DNA of 11,696 nucleotides from Flavobacterium psychrophilum (GTDB taxonomy: Bacteria; Bacteroidota; Bacteroidia; Flavobacteriales; Flavobacteriaceae): NCBI GenBank assembly GCA_003243255.1, contig QFQM01000135.1, forward strand, positions 1-11,696, read 5' to 3'. The translations under genes were made by a program, and so were the position numbers. Numbering within the stretch: the stretch's first letter is position 1; every line of letters begins with the position of its first letter. The notes below the pieces were generated by a model that did not search any database, was not told where the DNA came from, and saw only the letters and a list, made by a program, of their open reading frames with translations. Shown here one piece after another: positions 1-7,612 of this stretch.

Positions 1-31
1 AAATGTATCTTATTTATTAATAACCGCTGTT

Positions 32-1132
32 ATGTCAACTACTACGTTTTCACCTTATACCCTGGGCAAAGCCACGTTGGCAAACCGGATTGCCATGGCT
101 CCCATGACCCGCACACGGGCCATCCATAATCTCCCTAACGATCTGATGGCGAAGTATTATGAACAACGGGCTTCTGCCGGACTCATCATCTCTGAAGGGA
201 TATCTCCTTCACCCGATGGATTGGGCTATGCCCGTATGCCCGGTCTTTTCACCACCGAGCAGATAGCCGGATGGAAGAAAGTGACCGATGCCGTTCATGC
301 CAAAGGAGGAACGATCTTCGCCCAGTTGATGCACGCAGGCCGTATTGGTCATGTACACAACTTACCCAGGCATGCGCGTCTGGTAGCCCCCTCCGCAGTA
401 ACAGCACCTGGCCAGATGTGGACCGATGCAGCAGGAATGCAGGATCATTCTACGCCTCATGCGTTGAGCCATGAAGAGGTGAAGATCGTCAAGAGTGAAT
501 TTGTGCAGGCAGCACTGAACGCATTAGCCGCAGGTTTTGATGGCGTAGAACTTCATAGTGCCAATGGCTATTTGCTCGAACAATTTTTATCACCCCACGC
601 CAACCAGCGTACCGATGAATATGGCGGCAGCCTGGAAAACCGGGCCCGGTTTGTACTGGAAGTAGCCAGAGAAGTGAGTACTGCCATCGGAAAAGATCGG
701 ACCGGTATTCGTCTTTCTCCTTACGGAATATATAATGACATGCCTCATTATGCCGAGATCGATGCCGCATATACCTATATCGCACACGAACTGAACACAA
801 TTGGATTAGCGTACATTCATTTGGTAGATCATAGCTCCGGTGGTGCACCGGAAGTTCCGCTCGCTATCAAAAAGGCCATTCGTGAGCAATTCAAAAATAC
901 CTTGATTCTTTCCGGTGGTTATGATCTGAACAGAGCAGAAGCCGACGTGTCGTCCGGGTTTGCTGACCTGGTTGCTTTCGGGAAACCCTTCATCAATAAT
1001 CCAGACCTGGTTGAACGGTTGAAGCATCGTCTTCCCCTCAATCCGGTTCTCGATGCGAGCACCTTCTACAGTGCCGGTGAAAAGGGCTATACGGATTACC
1101 CGGTGTATTCCGAAGTCAGTGCTTTAGTGTAA
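32..1132 (+). CDS. Old yellow enzyme family ene-reductase (NemA-like, FMN-dependent)
   Basis: This is a cytosolic flavoprotein that should use NAD(P)H and bound FMN to reduce activated C=C bonds (enones, maleimides) or nitro compounds. The 366-residue length is normal for the family. Seen in the sequence: the N-terminal strand with NRIAMAPMTRTRA (residues 18-30), the FAQLMHAGR segment (96-104), the substrate-binding/catalytic HSANGY (H175, N178, Y180; the His/Asn pair plus Tyr of classical OYEs), then the family signature DEYGGSLENRARF (195-207). The barrel closes near SGGYD and FGKPFINNPDLV. The ATG lies 31 bases from the window edge, so its promoter is outside. It is followed after 22 bases by a DoxX gene in the same direction, probably one operon. 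The physiological substrate cannot be read from sequence; stress or xenobiotic reduction is inference. Confidence 0.95.
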   Translation: MSTTTFSPYTLGKATLANRIAMAPMTRTRAIHNLPNDLMAKYYEQRASAGLIISEGISPSPDGLGYARMPGLFTTEQIAGWKKVTDAVHAKGGTIFAQLMHAGRIGHVHNLPRHARLVAPSAVTAPGQMWTDAAGMQDHSTPHALSHEEVKIVKSEFVQAALNALAAGFDGVELHSANGYLLEQFLSPHANQRTDEYGGSLENRARFVLEVAREVSTAIGKDRTGIRLSPYGIYNDMPHYAEIDAAYTYIAHELNTIGLAYIHLVDHSSGGAPEVPLAIKKAIREQFKNTLILSGGYDLNRAEADVSSGFADLVAFGKPFINNPDLVERLKHRLPLNPVLDASTFYSAGEKGYTDYPVYSEVSALV

Positions 1133-1154
1133 TTACATTCCTACCAATACAATT

Positions 1155-1565
1155 ATGTCAACAAAAACAAAATCAATCATTACTACCGTAGCACGGGTGC
1201 TGCTGGGACTTATCTATTTCATCTTCGGATTGAATTTCTTCTTTAACTTCATTCCTCCTCAGCCTCCGCTGGAAGGAGCCGCCGCAGCGTACACCGGTGG
1301 CTTGTTTCAGGCCGGTTATTTCTTTCCCTTGCTCAAAGGAATTGAGGTGGTAGCGGGAGTGTTGTTACTGGCTGGTTTTTTTGTGCCCCTGAGTATTGCG
1401 GTACTGGCACCGATCAGTCTTCATATATTTTTATTTCACCTCCTGCTTGCACCGGCAGGAGCACCGATCGGTAGTGTGATTCTCTTATTGAACCTCTTCC
1501 TGGCATGGGCTTACCAGGCCAACTTCAAGCCGCTGTTTCAAAGCAAGGCAGGAGTGTCGCTGTAA
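1155..1565 (+). CDS. DoxX family integral membrane protein
   Basis: A small inner-membrane protein of 136 residues, typical for the DoxX/SURF4-like family. Four hydrophobic segments are visible: about residues 10-31 (VARVLLGLIYFIFGLNFFF), 50-75 (GYFFPLLKGIEVVAGVLLLAG), 78-98 and 103-122. Between the first two lies the usual PxPP loop followed by a GLF/GYFFPLLK stretch, which I associate with DoxX members. The start ATG lies 22 bases after the stop of the ene-reductase gene, which suggests co-transcription. A hairpin terminator follows about 45 bases after the stop. In other bacteria DoxX members have been linked to oxidative stress and thiol homeostasis; pairing with a flavin reductase fits that theme, but the link is inference. 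The exact function is unknown. Confidence 0.85.
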   Translation: MSTKTKSIITTVARVLLGLIYFIFGLNFFFNFIPPQPPLEGAAAAYTGGLFQAGYFFPLLKGIEVVAGVLLLAGFFVPLSIAVLAPISLHIFLFHLLLAPAGAPIGSVILLLNLFLAWAYQANFKPLFQSKAGVSL

Positions 1566-1610
1566 TGCTGAATATAGTGAAGGGAGTAATCTAGTTATGG
1601 GTTTACGTTG

Positions 1611-1649
1611 AAGGGTTTGCTGCCGCGAGGCGGTAAACCCTTTCTTTTT
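1611..1649 (+). terminator. Intrinsic terminator of the ene-reductase/doxX operon
   Basis: AAGGGTTT (1611-1618) pairs with AAACCCTT (1635-1642). An inner GCC/GGC pair around a GCGA loop extends the stem with G-T wobbles between. The arm is followed by a T-rich tract (TTTCTTTTTG). It sits about 45 bases after the doxX stop in the convergent space before the photolyase stop. Confidence 0.85.
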
Positions 1650-1795
1650 GAACGAGGTCATTTACGTTTAATGGCTCATCTTCATCCTATGTTGACGAAG
1701 AGAAGATGTAAACACCGGCCTCCAATTAAAAAGATGAAATCCAAACGACAATGTGACCACAAAGAGAGCCCGTAGTAAAGATGATGCTCATCCGT

Positions 1796-3118
1796 TTATT
1801 CACTCAGCGCTTCCTTGTATACTTTCAGCACCCTCTCCCTCGCCATTTTATGATCCACTATCGGTTTTGGGTATTCTTTGGTGTTTAATTCCGGTACCCA
1901 TTTTTTGATGTACTTCAGTTCGGGATCAAACTTTTGGGTTTGCAACTCTGGATTGAATACACGGAAATAGGGAGCGGCATCACAGCCCGATCCTGCTGCC
2001 CATTGCCATCCGCCATTGTTGGCCCCCAGGTCATAGTCGAGCAGCTTTTTAGCGAAATACGCTTCGCCCCAGCGCCAGTCGATGAGTAAATGTTTGGTGA
2101 GGAAGCTGGCGACGATCATGCGCACACGGTTATGCATAAAGCCGGTTGTATTCAATTCGCGCATGCCTGCATCTACAATGGGGTAGCCTGTTTTGCCATG
2201 GCACCACTTCTCAAATTCGTTCGTGTTGTTTCTCCACTGAATACGATCGTAGGCAGGCTTGAAAGCATGCCCGACTACGTGGGGAAAGTGCCAGAGAATC
2301 ATCTGGTAGAAATCGCGCCAGATCAGCTCATTGAGCCATACTTCATTTTTCTTCAGGGCTACCTGCACCAGCTTGCGGATACTTACCGTACCGAAGCGAA
2401 GATGTAAACTTAAATGCGTAGTGCCATGGATGGCAGGATAATCACGGGTCTCATCATAGTGCGCGATGAGTGCTTGTTTAATCACACGCTCGGGAAAAGT
2501 AATTTCTCCTTTCTCAAATCCAATCTGCTTGAGCGTGGGGAACGGGAGAGGATCACATTGCTTCCAGTTTTTAAAATACGTTTCAGTGGGGTAGCTCTTT
2601 ACATAGAATGCATTGAGCTTCGCTTTCCATTTGCGACTGTAAGGTGTAAAAACAGTGTAAGGCTTACCATCGTCTTTCACCACTTCTTCCTTTTCGAAGA
2701 GCACATGATCTTTATATGTTTTGAATTCGCTTCCCTTTTTCTCCAGTAGGGCTTTTACTTTTTCATCACGCTGTATGGCATACGGTTCAAAATCATGATT
2801 GGTATAAACGGCTTTGGGTGATAGGGTTTGGTAAATCTGAACCGGATCTCCGTGCAGTACAAGCAATGAACTTCCTGCTTTTTCCAGTTCCTCCTTCAGT
2901 GCCAGCAGTGATTCATGGATGAACTCTACGCGGCTGTCTTTTTTATCTTCCAGTGCATTCAGTATCTGTGTATCGAAAATAAAAAGCGGTAGTACTTCTT
3001 TGTTTTCTTTCAGTGCCCGATACAGCGCTGCGTTGTCCTGCAGGCGCAAGTCGCGTCTGAGCCAGACCAGTGTGGTGTCTTTGGTTACGATGGAGGTCGC
3101 TTCCTTTAGTGTGATCAC
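1796..3118 (-). CDS. phrB: Deoxyribodipyrimidine photolyase (class I-like, cryptochrome/photolyase family)
   Basis: A light-driven FAD enzyme that splits cyclobutane pyrimidine dimers in DNA. The 440 residues are slightly short of the 450-480 usual for class I enzymes. The N-terminal Rossmann antenna domain starts at LVWLRRDLRLQDN (17-29). The FAD-binding helical domain follows: NELIWRDFYQMIL (263-275), GKTGYPIVDAGMREL (308-322), TGFMHNRVRM (325-334), and DYDLGANNGGWQWAAGSGCD (361-380), then AAPYFRVFNP. Tryptophans expected for electron transfer to FAD are present (for example W305, W371 and W373). The reading frame offers only a GTG start at 3118, with a stop a few codons upstream, so the start is GTG or slightly misjudged. 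A seven-codon ATG mini-ORF (3135-3115) ends in a GTGA overlap with this start. Upstream lies tamL, 137 bases away on the same strand. CPD versus 6-4 or DASH specificity is inferred from the motifs only. Confidence 0.93.
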   Translation of the reverse strand: MITLKEATSIVTKDTTLVWLRRDLRLQDNAALYRALKENKEVLPLFIFDTQILNALEDKKDSRVEFIHESLLALKEELEKAGSSLLVLHGDPVQIYQTLSPKAVYTNHDFEPYAIQRDEKVKALLEKKGSEFKTYKDHVLFEKEEVVKDDGKPYTVFTPYSRKWKAKLNAFYVKSYPTETYFKNWKQCDPLPFPTLKQIGFEKGEITFPERVIKQALIAHYDETRDYPAIHGTTHLSLHLRFGTVSIRKLVQVALKKNEVWLNELIWRDFYQMILWHFPHVVGHAFKPAYDRIQWRNNTNEFEKWCHGKTGYPIVDAGMRELNTTGFMHNRVRMIVASFLTKHLLIDWRWGEAYFAKKLLDYDLGANNGGWQWAAGSGCDAAPYFRVFNPELQTQKFDPELKYIKKWVPELNTKEYPKPIVDHKMARERVLKVYKEALSE

Positions 3119-3133
3119 GATATAGTGGTTTTC

Positions 3134-3170
3134 ATTTCAAAACAGCGTATGGAAATGATTGTTTTAAAAT
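3134..3170. promoter_or_regulatory. Inverted repeat just upstream of the photolyase start (possible operator)
   Basis: ATTTCAAAACA (3134-3144) and TGTTTTAAAAT (3160-3170) are inverted copies with one mismatch in 11, separated by 15 bases. The pair ends 16 bases before the photolyase GTG. It may be a regulator site or part of the promoter region. I see no good TAnnTTTG box here, so the role is open. Confidence 0.3.
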
Positions 3171-3255
3171 ACCGGATTAATCGTTGAGTAGCTAATACGG
3201 ATCGGGTTCATCGATGGTGATGTGATGAAATACCAGTAGCGCTGTTTCAGGAATT

Positions 3256-5778
3256 TTAAAACGGATAACCGATCCCCACATTGAAAATCACCGGCTCTTT
3301 GTAATCATAATATCCCGTCTCTTTTGTGCCTTTGGCAAAGGGGTTAAAGAACTTGACTTTATCCAGCACAAAACGACTTCCTTCCGGTTGTGCGGGGTCA
3401 TACACTTTCATCCCCATGTCGAGGCGGAGCACGAGAAATGAGAAATCGAAGCGCAGCCCAAACCCTGTACCTACACCCAGTTGCTTATAAAAATCTTTCG
3501 CATAGAATTTGGTATCACCACCCCATTCGGCCACATATTCACCCGGAGTGGGTTGAGGGGCCTGCTTGAATGACCATACGTTACCCGCATCCAGGAAGAT
3601 CGCACCGTTCACAAAACCAAACAGCTTATGTCTTACTTCGATGCTTCCCTCCAGCAGGATCTCTCCGGGTTTTTCAAACTGATAATCAAACAAACCGTCT
3701 TTAACAGGGTCCTTACTCAACACCGGAGGCTGTGATCCTACACCCAATCTTCTTGGCCGCCACGCACGCACCCCGTTACTTCCCCCGGCAAAGAAAAACT
3801 TCTCATAAGGAAGGGTTTTGTTATCACTATAGGAATAAGCAACACCGGTATTAATGCGATAAGCGATCACCGTGTTTTTCCGGATGATTTCATTTCGGCG
3901 GATATCAAGACTTGCCCTTACGTATTTATAATATTGAAGTCCGCGCTTGGTTGCAATTGTAGGTTCGAAGAGGTTGAATAGAGTTCCTCCGGCTTCGATT
4001 GTTCCGCGAAGGTAAAGTGAACTTCGTTCCAGGTTACCGTAGTTATTGGGGTTCCATTGCACCGAGAAAATGGTACTGGTAACCAGGGATGGATTAAATG
4101 AGTTGATCAGGTTGTTGCCTTGCTGAAGCTGTAGTGTATCCAGTTGCCCGCGAAAGACAGGATCTAACCTAGAGCGGATAATGTTCATGTTGACTGCCGT
4201 AAGCGAATACGATACACGCTTTCGTTCCCATGAATAAATACCCGATACGTTTACAGCCGACCGTTGGTACTCCGGACGGTTGGTATAGGTGTATCCGGAT
4301 GACAGTCGTGTCTTGGGATTATATTTCCCCCAGCGGTTGGTGGCTTGTCCGCTAAAGGGAATCAGAAACTGGGGGAAGATGATTGAGGCATTGCCGTTGA
4401 TCTCTGTACTCTTATAAATGTTTTTCGTGCCCGTAGCCGATGCCACACCTTCAAAGCCAAAGCGTCCGTTCAGTTCAAAATTTTCCAACCCACGGAAGAT
4501 GTTTCGCTTCTTTAAGTTGAGGGAGTAATAGGGGCCGGGAAATCCCTGTGTCACTGTTACCCCACCTTCGTGCGACATAGAGTACCGGTCCAGCGGGCTG
4601 GCATAGACGTTGGCAATAAAGCGCCCCCCCGATGTGTCGTAGTTGATATTCACGAACTTGAAATTATCGAGATTGGCGAGCTGCTTCTGTGTGTTGAAGG
4701 TATTGGTGCGGCTATAGATGCTGTCTTTGGAAATGAAGATACGCTGATTTAAAATGCGTTCGCTGTAGTAGTCTTTGAAATAGCTGTACGTGATGTTATG
4801 ATACGTTTTGGTGATCCGCTTTCGGTTCGATTTCAGGTCCGCATCGGGTACCATCAGCACCGAGTCGACATGAAATACTTTATGATGATCTCTTCGGGCG
4901 GGGTTTTCGATGGAGAGCAATACACCCACCTTGTGCGGAATGCCGTACAGTGATGTGTCGACATCGAAATCCACGTACTGCCGACTGAAGTCATAATAGC
5001 CATTGTCTTTGAGAAGCAAATCGATGCGTTCGCGCTCCTGCGAAATCTTGTCCTGATCGTACTGATCTCCTTTCTTAATCTTGCTTTCGGCTTTGTGTTT
5101 GTTTAATACGTGCGCCACAGCGGTATCGGGTATGTCCAGAAACACAGAATCGATGATGTACGGTGCATTCGGAGTGACGATGTACGTGACACTTACCCGT
5201 CTCCGGTATTCGGCCAGCCGGGTAGTAGTGCGTCCCAGAAAGTATCCTTTGTTAAAAAGATAGCTGTTCATCTTTGACACGGTGGCGCTCACCTGTGCCG
5301 TATCAAAAACGGAAACCGGCTCACCCCATTGCATGGCCATGTTTCCATTCTCGATTTTATTGTTGAAGGCATTTACTTTCTCCTGCTTGCGAAACTGGAG
5401 TGCCGATATCCGTTTTGTGTTCTCCTTTGCGGCCGCTATCTTTTTGTCGAACTTCCTGGCCACCTTATCGCGGCCCATGATCAGCCGGGCTTTGCTTCTG
5501 AACAGGAGGTGCCTGGAAGAGTCGTTGAAGTTCTTCTTTCCCCAGGAGTGCAGTCCTACCAGGTAATTGAACGGTAAGAAGAGTATCCTGCGATTGGCTT
5601 CCTGTGTATATAGATTCGATAAATTGGTAGAAGAAATCTCTTTAGGTGCTTTTACCGATTGGCGATAAAGTAGTTTTTGATTTCCTTTGAGATAACGTGC
5701 GCCGACACAGCCTGATAATACGGGCAGAAGGCAGACACAGTATACCCAACACACTCTCTTTCGAAAGCTACCTTTCAT
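3256..5778 (-). CDS. tamL: TamL: BamA/TamA-family outer membrane lipoprotein
   Basis: This is the Bacteroidota lipoprotein form of the TamA/BamA (Omp85) outer membrane insertase, thought to work with TamB in assembling outer membrane proteins. I start it at 5778 rather than at the longer upstream start. From there it opens with a signal peptide and lipobox, KRVCWVYCVCLLPVLSGC, with lipidated Cys24; the longer start would bury this signal. The product is 840 residues. The N-terminal half holds POTRA-like repeats. The C-terminal part, from about residue 430, is the surface beta-barrel, including FFAGGSNGVRAWRPRRLG (about residue 665), the equivalent of the Omp85 VRG(F/Y) loop motif. It ends in the aromatic YPF expected of barrel proteins. 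tamB is not next to it here. The start overlaps that of a divergent methyltransferase gene by two bases. Photolyase lies downstream on the same strand and is probably separately transcribed. Confidence 0.9.
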   Translation of the reverse strand: MKGSFRKRVCWVYCVCLLPVLSGCVGARYLKGNQKLLYRQSVKAPKEISSTNLSNLYTQEANRRILFLPFNYLVGLHSWGKKNFNDSSRHLLFRSKARLIMGRDKVARKFDKKIAAAKENTKRISALQFRKQEKVNAFNNKIENGNMAMQWGEPVSVFDTAQVSATVSKMNSYLFNKGYFLGRTTTRLAEYRRRVSVTYIVTPNAPYIIDSVFLDIPDTAVAHVLNKHKAESKIKKGDQYDQDKISQERERIDLLLKDNGYYDFSRQYVDFDVDTSLYGIPHKVGVLLSIENPARRDHHKVFHVDSVLMVPDADLKSNRKRITKTYHNITYSYFKDYYSERILNQRIFISKDSIYSRTNTFNTQKQLANLDNFKFVNINYDTSGGRFIANVYASPLDRYSMSHEGGVTVTQGFPGPYYSLNLKKRNIFRGLENFELNGRFGFEGVASATGTKNIYKSTEINGNASIIFPQFLIPFSGQATNRWGKYNPKTRLSSGYTYTNRPEYQRSAVNVSGIYSWERKRVSYSLTAVNMNIIRSRLDPVFRGQLDTLQLQQGNNLINSFNPSLVTSTIFSVQWNPNNYGNLERSSLYLRGTIEAGGTLFNLFEPTIATKRGLQYYKYVRASLDIRRNEIIRKNTVIAYRINTGVAYSYSDNKTLPYEKFFFAGGSNGVRAWRPRRLGVGSQPPVLSKDPVKDGLFDYQFEKPGEILLEGSIEVRHKLFGFVNGAIFLDAGNVWSFKQAPQPTPGEYVAEWGGDTKFYAKDFYKQLGVGTGFGLRFDFSFLVLRLDMGMKVYDPAQPEGSRFVLDKVKFFNPFAKGTKETGYYDYKEPVIFNVGIGYPF

Positions 5779-6523
5779 GATCTCCAAAGCCAAAATTAAG
5801 TACCTCAAATCCCTGCAAGTAAAGAAATACCGTAAAGAGGAGCAATGTTTTGTGGTGGAGGGAGGCAAAAGTGTAGCTGAATTGTTAAGGTCCGATTTTG
5901 TGATAACACAGCTCTATGCTACCGGGCCGTTTTTGAAGGACAATGAAGATCAGGTAAGCCAGCTGGGTGCGGAAGTACTGGAGGTAAGTGAGGAGGAACT
6001 TGCTGCCGCGGGGACCTATCAAACCAACAATGCCGCGCTGGCCGTAGCCCGGATGAAGCCCAATCAAATCACCACCATCGCCCCGGGTGAATATGTGGTT
6101 GTGCTCGATGATATTCGTGACCCGGGCAATGCTGGCACGATCATCCGTGCAGCTGATTGGTACGGGATCAAAAACATCATTGCCTCTGAAGAGACAGCCG
6201 ATATCTATAATCCCAAAGTAATCGGTGCGACCATGGGGTCGTTTTGCCGGGTGAATGTATTCTATACTTCCTTGCCCGATTATCTATCCCACCACACCAA
6301 GGCCACCTACGGGGCTTTCCTTGACGGAACCGATGTACATGCCACCACCTTTCATCCGGAAGGAGGCTATATTGTGATGGGCAACGAAGCCAACGGTATC
6401 TCCTCCGAAGTAAGCAAGCTGGTCACGCACCGGATCACCATCCCCCGTTACGGTCAGGCCGAGTCGTTGAATGCGGGTGTGGCTACGGCTATTATTCTGG
6501 ATAATCTGAGGAGAAGTGTTTAG
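5777..6523 (+). CDS. TrmH/SpoU-family RNA 2'-O-methyltransferase
   Basis: A SAM-dependent SPOUT methyltransferase that should 2'-O-methylate a ribose in rRNA or tRNA. The 248 residues match the family. The N-terminus (ISKAKIKYLKSLQVKKYRKE, then CFVVEG) is the substrate-binding SpoU_sub_bind-type domain. The knotted catalytic domain shows all three motifs: motif 1 LDDIRDPGNAGTIIRAA (110-126, with N118 and R124), motif 2 VMGNEANGIS (200-209), and motif 3 IPRYGQAESLNAGVA (222-236). The start at 5777 gives the expected N-terminus. It shares the CATG with the start codon of tamL on the other strand, so there is no intergenic space and its promoter must lie within tamL. The RNA target (RlmB-like or tRNA) cannot be assigned from sequence alone. 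Confidence 0.93.
   Translation: MISKAKIKYLKSLQVKKYRKEEQCFVVEGGKSVAELLRSDFVITQLYATGPFLKDNEDQVSQLGAEVLEVSEEELAAAGTYQTNNAALAVARMKPNQITTIAPGEYVVVLDDIRDPGNAGTIIRAADWYGIKNIIASEETADIYNPKVIGATMGSFCRVNVFYTSLPDYLSHHTKATYGAFLDGTDVHATTFHPEGGYIVMGNEANGISSEVSKLVTHRITIPRYGQAESLNAGVATAIILDNLRRSV
5791..5818 (-). promoter_or_regulatory. Candidate Bacteroidota promoter for tamL, inside the methyltransferase gene
   Basis: Read on the minus strand, TAATTTTG (5798-5791) fits the Bacteroidota -7 box TAnnTTTG exactly. A TTG (5818-5816) lies 17 bases upstream, at the short end of the accepted spacing. The box is 12 bases before the tamL ATG, with GGAG close to the start. The whole element lies inside the first codons of the divergent methyltransferase gene. 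Transcription-start mapping would settle it. Confidence 0.4.
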
Positions 6524-6810
6524 TTAATGGTTAATCAGGAAAGTTACCTTTAAGTTCCAGATATACGGTTTCTATTAGGTTTATGGGCTCATTGAAGATG
6601 GGTGAGTAACAACGGGGTAACTGGAGTTACCCAAAAGAGCTGAATTAAACCTTGCGTTTTTCGGGAACTGTTTAGTGTACTTCTGGTTTTCTTGGGTGTT
6701 TTGTTAGCACCTTGAACACTGGCAAAAAAATCAAAGAAGTTGTAACTAAATTTAAAGAAATTAATTTGATTGACATATTCTCGATCAAATTAATTTAGCA
6801 TCCCCTTAAG
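6524..6810. other. Gene-free spacer with two inverted repeats
   Basis: No convincing coding sequence is seen. Two structures stand out. GGGTAACT-GG-AGTTACCC (6615-6632) is a near-perfect 18-base palindrome about 90 bases after the methyltransferase stop. AAATTAATTTGAT (6758-6770) and its perfect inverse (6784-6796) flank a 13-base loop, 14 bases beyond the stop of the minus-strand zinc-ribbon gene. The second could be an AT-rich terminator for that gene or a protein-binding site; it lacks a G+C core and a clean T-tract. Confidence 0.5.
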
Positions 6811-7245
6811 CTATGTGTTTTCACTTCTTGTATTGGCTTCATTATTTTGATTTACAAATTTCCATGGATCCCAAGTGTTCATGTATTCCTGCCTGGTAAT
6901 AACGAGTGCCTTCTCTACTCCCTTTTCTTTAAGTGGAGTAAAGCCATAATCGTAGCATAAGTAATAAACTTGTTTTTTTGTAGTCAGAAATAGAGATGAG
7001 AATATAGTCATATCATAACCCATAGCCACCATCACTTCTTTACGCACAGTGGCTTTGCCTATCGGGCACAAAGCTTTTAGAATGGCTCGATTCTTTCGCA
7101 ACCTGCTATTGATTTCAAGGATAGGGCGCTCTGCATCATACTTATTCTTATTGTTTTCCAAGTACCGACATTGGTCTGAGCAGTACTTTCTGTCTATCCT
7201 TCCTGTGAGGGGATTACCGCATACGGGACATTTTCTGTTGGCCAG
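6811..7245 (-). CDS. Zinc-ribbon hypothetical protein, 5' end damaged or start uncertain
   Basis: The reading frame is open from the stop at 7252-7254 down to 6811 and encodes a zinc-ribbon-like head, [22 protein letters not shown] (CxxC and CxxxC). This is followed by a helical/basic segment with [18 protein letters not shown] and a C-terminal [13 protein letters not shown]. The whole resembles a small hypothetical family I associate with Bacteroidota genomes. No ATG or GTG precedes the zinc ribbon. The only common start is TTG at 7161, which would remove all four cysteines; CTG at 7245 is the other option. The natural start appears to have been lost where a recombinase fragment on the other strand begins (about 7231-7246). 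It may therefore be a pseudogene or use a rare start. Function unknown; nucleic-acid binding would be a guess. Confidence 0.6.
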   Translation of the reverse strand: MANRKCPVCGNPLTGRIDRKYCSDQCRYLENNKNKYDAERPILEINSRLRKNRAILKALCPIGKATVRKEVMVAMGYDMTIFSSLFLTTKKQVYYLCYDYGFTPLKEKGVEKALVITRQEYMNTWDPWKFVNQNNEANTRSENT

Positions 7246-7599
7246 AACATTTTACAGCATAGCTTGTCACAAGCTGAGATTTTCAAGCCTGCATCCCCGC
7301 ACACATTGCGACATTCTTTTGCTACGCACCTGCTGGAAAACGGGACTGACTTACGACATATCCAATCTTTATTAGGTCACAGTTCGCCGAAAACAACGGA
7401 ATTGTATACTCACATATCCACTCATAGCTTAAAAGACGTTAAAAGTCCGCTGGAGAAATTAAAGTACAATTTTGAGATGGCAGAGAATTCATGGATATTG
7501 ACTATTAAAGTACAATTGGCCGAAGCAAACCGGGTAGCGGATAAAAGGAATATATACGACATACGTATATATTGCCGAATATATACGACATGCGTTTAG
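7240..7599 (+). pseudogene. C-terminal fragment of a tyrosine recombinase, IntI/Xer-like
   Basis: Only the end of the catalytic domain remains: [20 protein letters not shown] with the H-x-L-R-H box, then [20 protein letters not shown] with the second His and the Tyr nucleophile. The N-terminal DNA-binding domain and the first catalytic Arg are missing, so the product cannot be active. Similarity seems to extend upstream of the TTG at 7264 to about NILQHS at 7246. After the Tyr, the tail [10 protein letters not shown] is like the SPLDAL-type tail of integron integrases, and Bacteroidota recombinases of this class have similar ends. About 36 further residues up to the TAG at 7597 look like read-through into the repeat region. 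Its orientation is the same as the cassettes downstream, as in 'reverse' integrons. Whether it was IntI proper or a Xer-like enzyme cannot be decided, because the diagnostic upstream region is absent. Confidence 0.8.
7458..7517. repeat. 14-bp direct repeat at the recombinase 3' end
   Basis: ATTAAAGTACAATT occurs exactly at 7458-7471 and 7504-7517, 46 bases apart. The first copy overlaps the last family-like codons of the recombinase fragment; the second overlaps the left arm of the attI-like region. The flanks are not similar, so this is a short duplication or binding-site pair rather than a long tandem repeat. Confidence 0.6.
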
Positions 7600-7612
7600 C
7601 CAATTGTTGGGC
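7512..7612 (+). other. Candidate attI (or degenerate attC) at the head of the cassette array
   Basis: This segment joins the recombinase fragment to cassette 1. It ends in GTTGGGC (7606-7612), a good GTTRRRY core site; the cassette boundary falls after G7606. Upstream are an 18-base direct repeat with one mismatch (AATATATACGACATACGT, 7549-7566 and 7578-7595, period 29), a perfect 10-base inverted repeat with a 5-base loop (7549-7558 and 7564-7573), and an outer inverted repeat ACAATTGGC/GCCAATTGT (7512-7520 and 7599-7607). Known attI sites combine a core site with extra integrase-binding direct repeats, and this has that layout. It does not fold like the three attC sites downstream. The assignment is inference. 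Confidence 0.45.

Noticed and set aside
489..1027. Minus-strand open frames within the ene-reductase gene
   Set aside because: They lie antisense to a gene with clear catalytic motifs, have no recognisable protein features, and are shadows of its codon pattern.
1677..1708. CATCTTC/GAAGATG inverted repeat between doxX and photolyase
   Set aside because: Short 7-base arms with an 18-base loop in a region rich in similar GATG words; probably chance.
3115..3135. Seven-codon mini-ORF (MKTTIS) ending in a GTGA overlap with the photolyase start, as a leader peptide
   Set aside because: Too short for evidence of selection; it could equally reflect a misplaced photolyase start.
5779..5868. Longer N-terminus for tamL from an upstream start at 5868
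   Set aside because: It would put 30 residues before the lipoprotein signal peptide and overlap the divergent methyltransferase gene by about 90 bases; the start at 5778 places the lipobox normally.
7049..7375. Plus-strand open frame linking the zinc-ribbon antisense region to the recombinase region
   Set aside because: It reads antisense through the zinc-ribbon gene and out of frame with HTLRH/LLGH; no family similarity seen.
7604..7606. TTG start of the cassette 1 gene upstream of the cassette boundary
   Set aside because: It would span the recombination point, so the gene would lose its start on excision; ATG 7634 is better.
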